A model generated the notes under the pieces. That model saw only the letters and a list, made by a program, of their open reading frames with translations, ran no database searches and was not told where the DNA came from. The position numbers were made by a program, and so were the translations under genes. DNA of 64,000 nucleotides from Nocardioidaceae bacterium (lineage in GTDB: Bacteria > Actinomycetota > Actinomycetes > Propionibacteriales > Nocardioidaceae): contig JAUJOD010000004.1 in the NCBI GenBank assembly GCA_030447865.1, forward strand, positions 91,440 through 155,439. Direction: 5' to 3'. Position 1 is the stretch's first letter. Every line of letters begins with the position of its first letter. This document shows, one piece after another, positions 63,356 through 64,000 of the stretch.

Positions 63356-64000
63356 GTGTGCGACGACCTTCTCCACCGCGTCACGCTGCACCGCCGATCC
63401 GGCTCGGTGCAGCCACACGAAGTACTCGACGTTGCCGGCCGGACCGGGTAACGGGCTCGCACACAGACCGCGCACGCCGAGTCGCGGCCAGGCGAACTCG
63501 GCGACACCAAGCACCGCGTCGACGCGCAGGACGGGATCACGTACGACGCCGCCCTTGCGCACAGCGGCTCTGCCGACCTCGAACTGCGGTTTGACCATGA
63601 GCACGAAGTCGGCGTCGGACGCGGCCACGTCGACGAGCCGGGGAAGCACCTTGGTCAAGGAGATGAACGACAGGTCCGCGACAACCAGCTCCGGCGCGAC
63701 GGCGAACTGGTCGGGGTCGAGATCCTTGACGTTGGTCCGGTCGAGCGTCGTAACCCGTTCGTCTCGTCGCAGCGGCCACGCCAGCTGCCCGTATCCCACA
63801 TCGACAGCGACTACGGTCGCCGCCCCCGCCCGCAGCAGGACCTCGGTGAAACCTCCGGTGGACGCTCCGGCGTCGAGCGCGTGCCGACCCGCCACGCGCA
63901 GGCCTTGCGGTCCGAAAATGGCGATCGCCCCAGCGAGCTTGTGCGCTCCTCGCGAGACGTAGTCAGGGTTCTCAGCATCATCGACGACCCGGATTGCCGC
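63344..64000 (-). CDS. tlyA: TlyA-like 16S/23S rRNA 2'-O-methyltransferase (5' end beyond the window)
   Basis: The visible 218 residues run from just after the S4 domain to the C-terminus. The sequence DYVSRGAHKLAGAI holds the first catalytic Lys, ALDAGASTGGFTEVLLRAGA is the SAM-binding motif, and VVADLSFISLTKVLP plus MVKPQFE hold the Asp and second Lys. TlyA methylates ribosomal RNA and affects capreomycin sensitivity in mycobacteria. The N-terminal S4 domain lies past 64000. Confidence 0.93.
   Translation of the reverse strand, partial: AAIRVVDDAENPDYVSRGAHKLAGAIAIFGPQGLRVAGRHALDAGASTGGFTEVLLRAGAATVVAVDVGYGQLAWPLRRDERVTTLDRTNVKDLDPDQFAVAPELVVADLSFISLTKVLPRLVDVAASDADFVLMVKPQFEVGRAAVRKGGVVRDPVLRVDAVLGVAEFAWPRLGVRGLCASPLPGPAGNVEYFVWLHRAGSAVQRDAVEKVVAHGPQ

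Overview
The window is high-GC DNA from an actinobacterium. The right third carries a typical actinobacterial block of cell-cycle and housekeeping genes in near-standard order (tlyA, nadK, steA, mctB, pyrG, ald, xerD, parA, a small RHH gene, scpA, scpB, rluB, tyrA, cmk, plsC, der). I cannot place the organism below phylum or order level from the sequence alone.

Positions 1 to about 47,080 look like one large integrative conjugative element (ICE), or a mosaic of several, inserted at the 3' end of a tRNA-Pro(GGG) gene (47081-47154, minus). An intact tyrosine integrase lies directly against that tRNA gene. The other end of the element is not visible; I found no second copy of the tRNA 3' end near the left edge. 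From left to right the element carries: an MFS exporter; a decayed integrase and a truncated Lsr2-like protein (0.1-2.2 kb); three small genes and a giant MobF relaxase-helicase-primase (2.4-10.1 kb); a coupling protein split into a membrane subunit and an ATPase subunit (10.1-12.5 kb); a defence or accessory island with a SIR2-GAF gene broken by one stop codon, two small sister proteins, and a ParB-like/DUF2130 gene pair (12.9-17.3 kb); a type IV secretion operon (M23 hydrolase, VirB4-like ATPase, SCO6880-like protein, VirB6-like, VirB8-like, VirB2-like, MinD-like; 17.6-26.3 kb); a NUDIX hydrolase and a gene fragment; and a compact twelve-gene Tad/Flp pilus operon ending in a LysM-BTAD membrane protein (27.5-38.4 kb).

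From 38.4 to 45.8 kb there is a graveyard of broken genes (HNH nuclease, DUF4429-SHOCT protein, a second integrase, others), an excisionase-like gene, and an intact two-gene short-Argonaute system: a DUF4365-type nuclease with an APAZ-like C-terminus followed by a short pAgo. This matches the SPARDA class of abortive-infection defence.

The transfer genes fit together as follows. The relaxase would nick and unwind the element, the split VirD4 pair would pass the DNA to the VirB-like channel, and the M23 enzyme would open peptidoglycan. The Tad pilus may bring cells together. Integrase and excisionase would control movement at tRNA-Pro. The defence genes are probably cargo. Most genes are joined by ATGA, GTGA or TGATG overlaps, so translation is tightly coupled within each operon.

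The core block shows two local oddities. recN is missing from its usual place between nadK and steA. Short tandem repeats have also grown out of the 3' ends of rluB and tlyA and include the stop codons.
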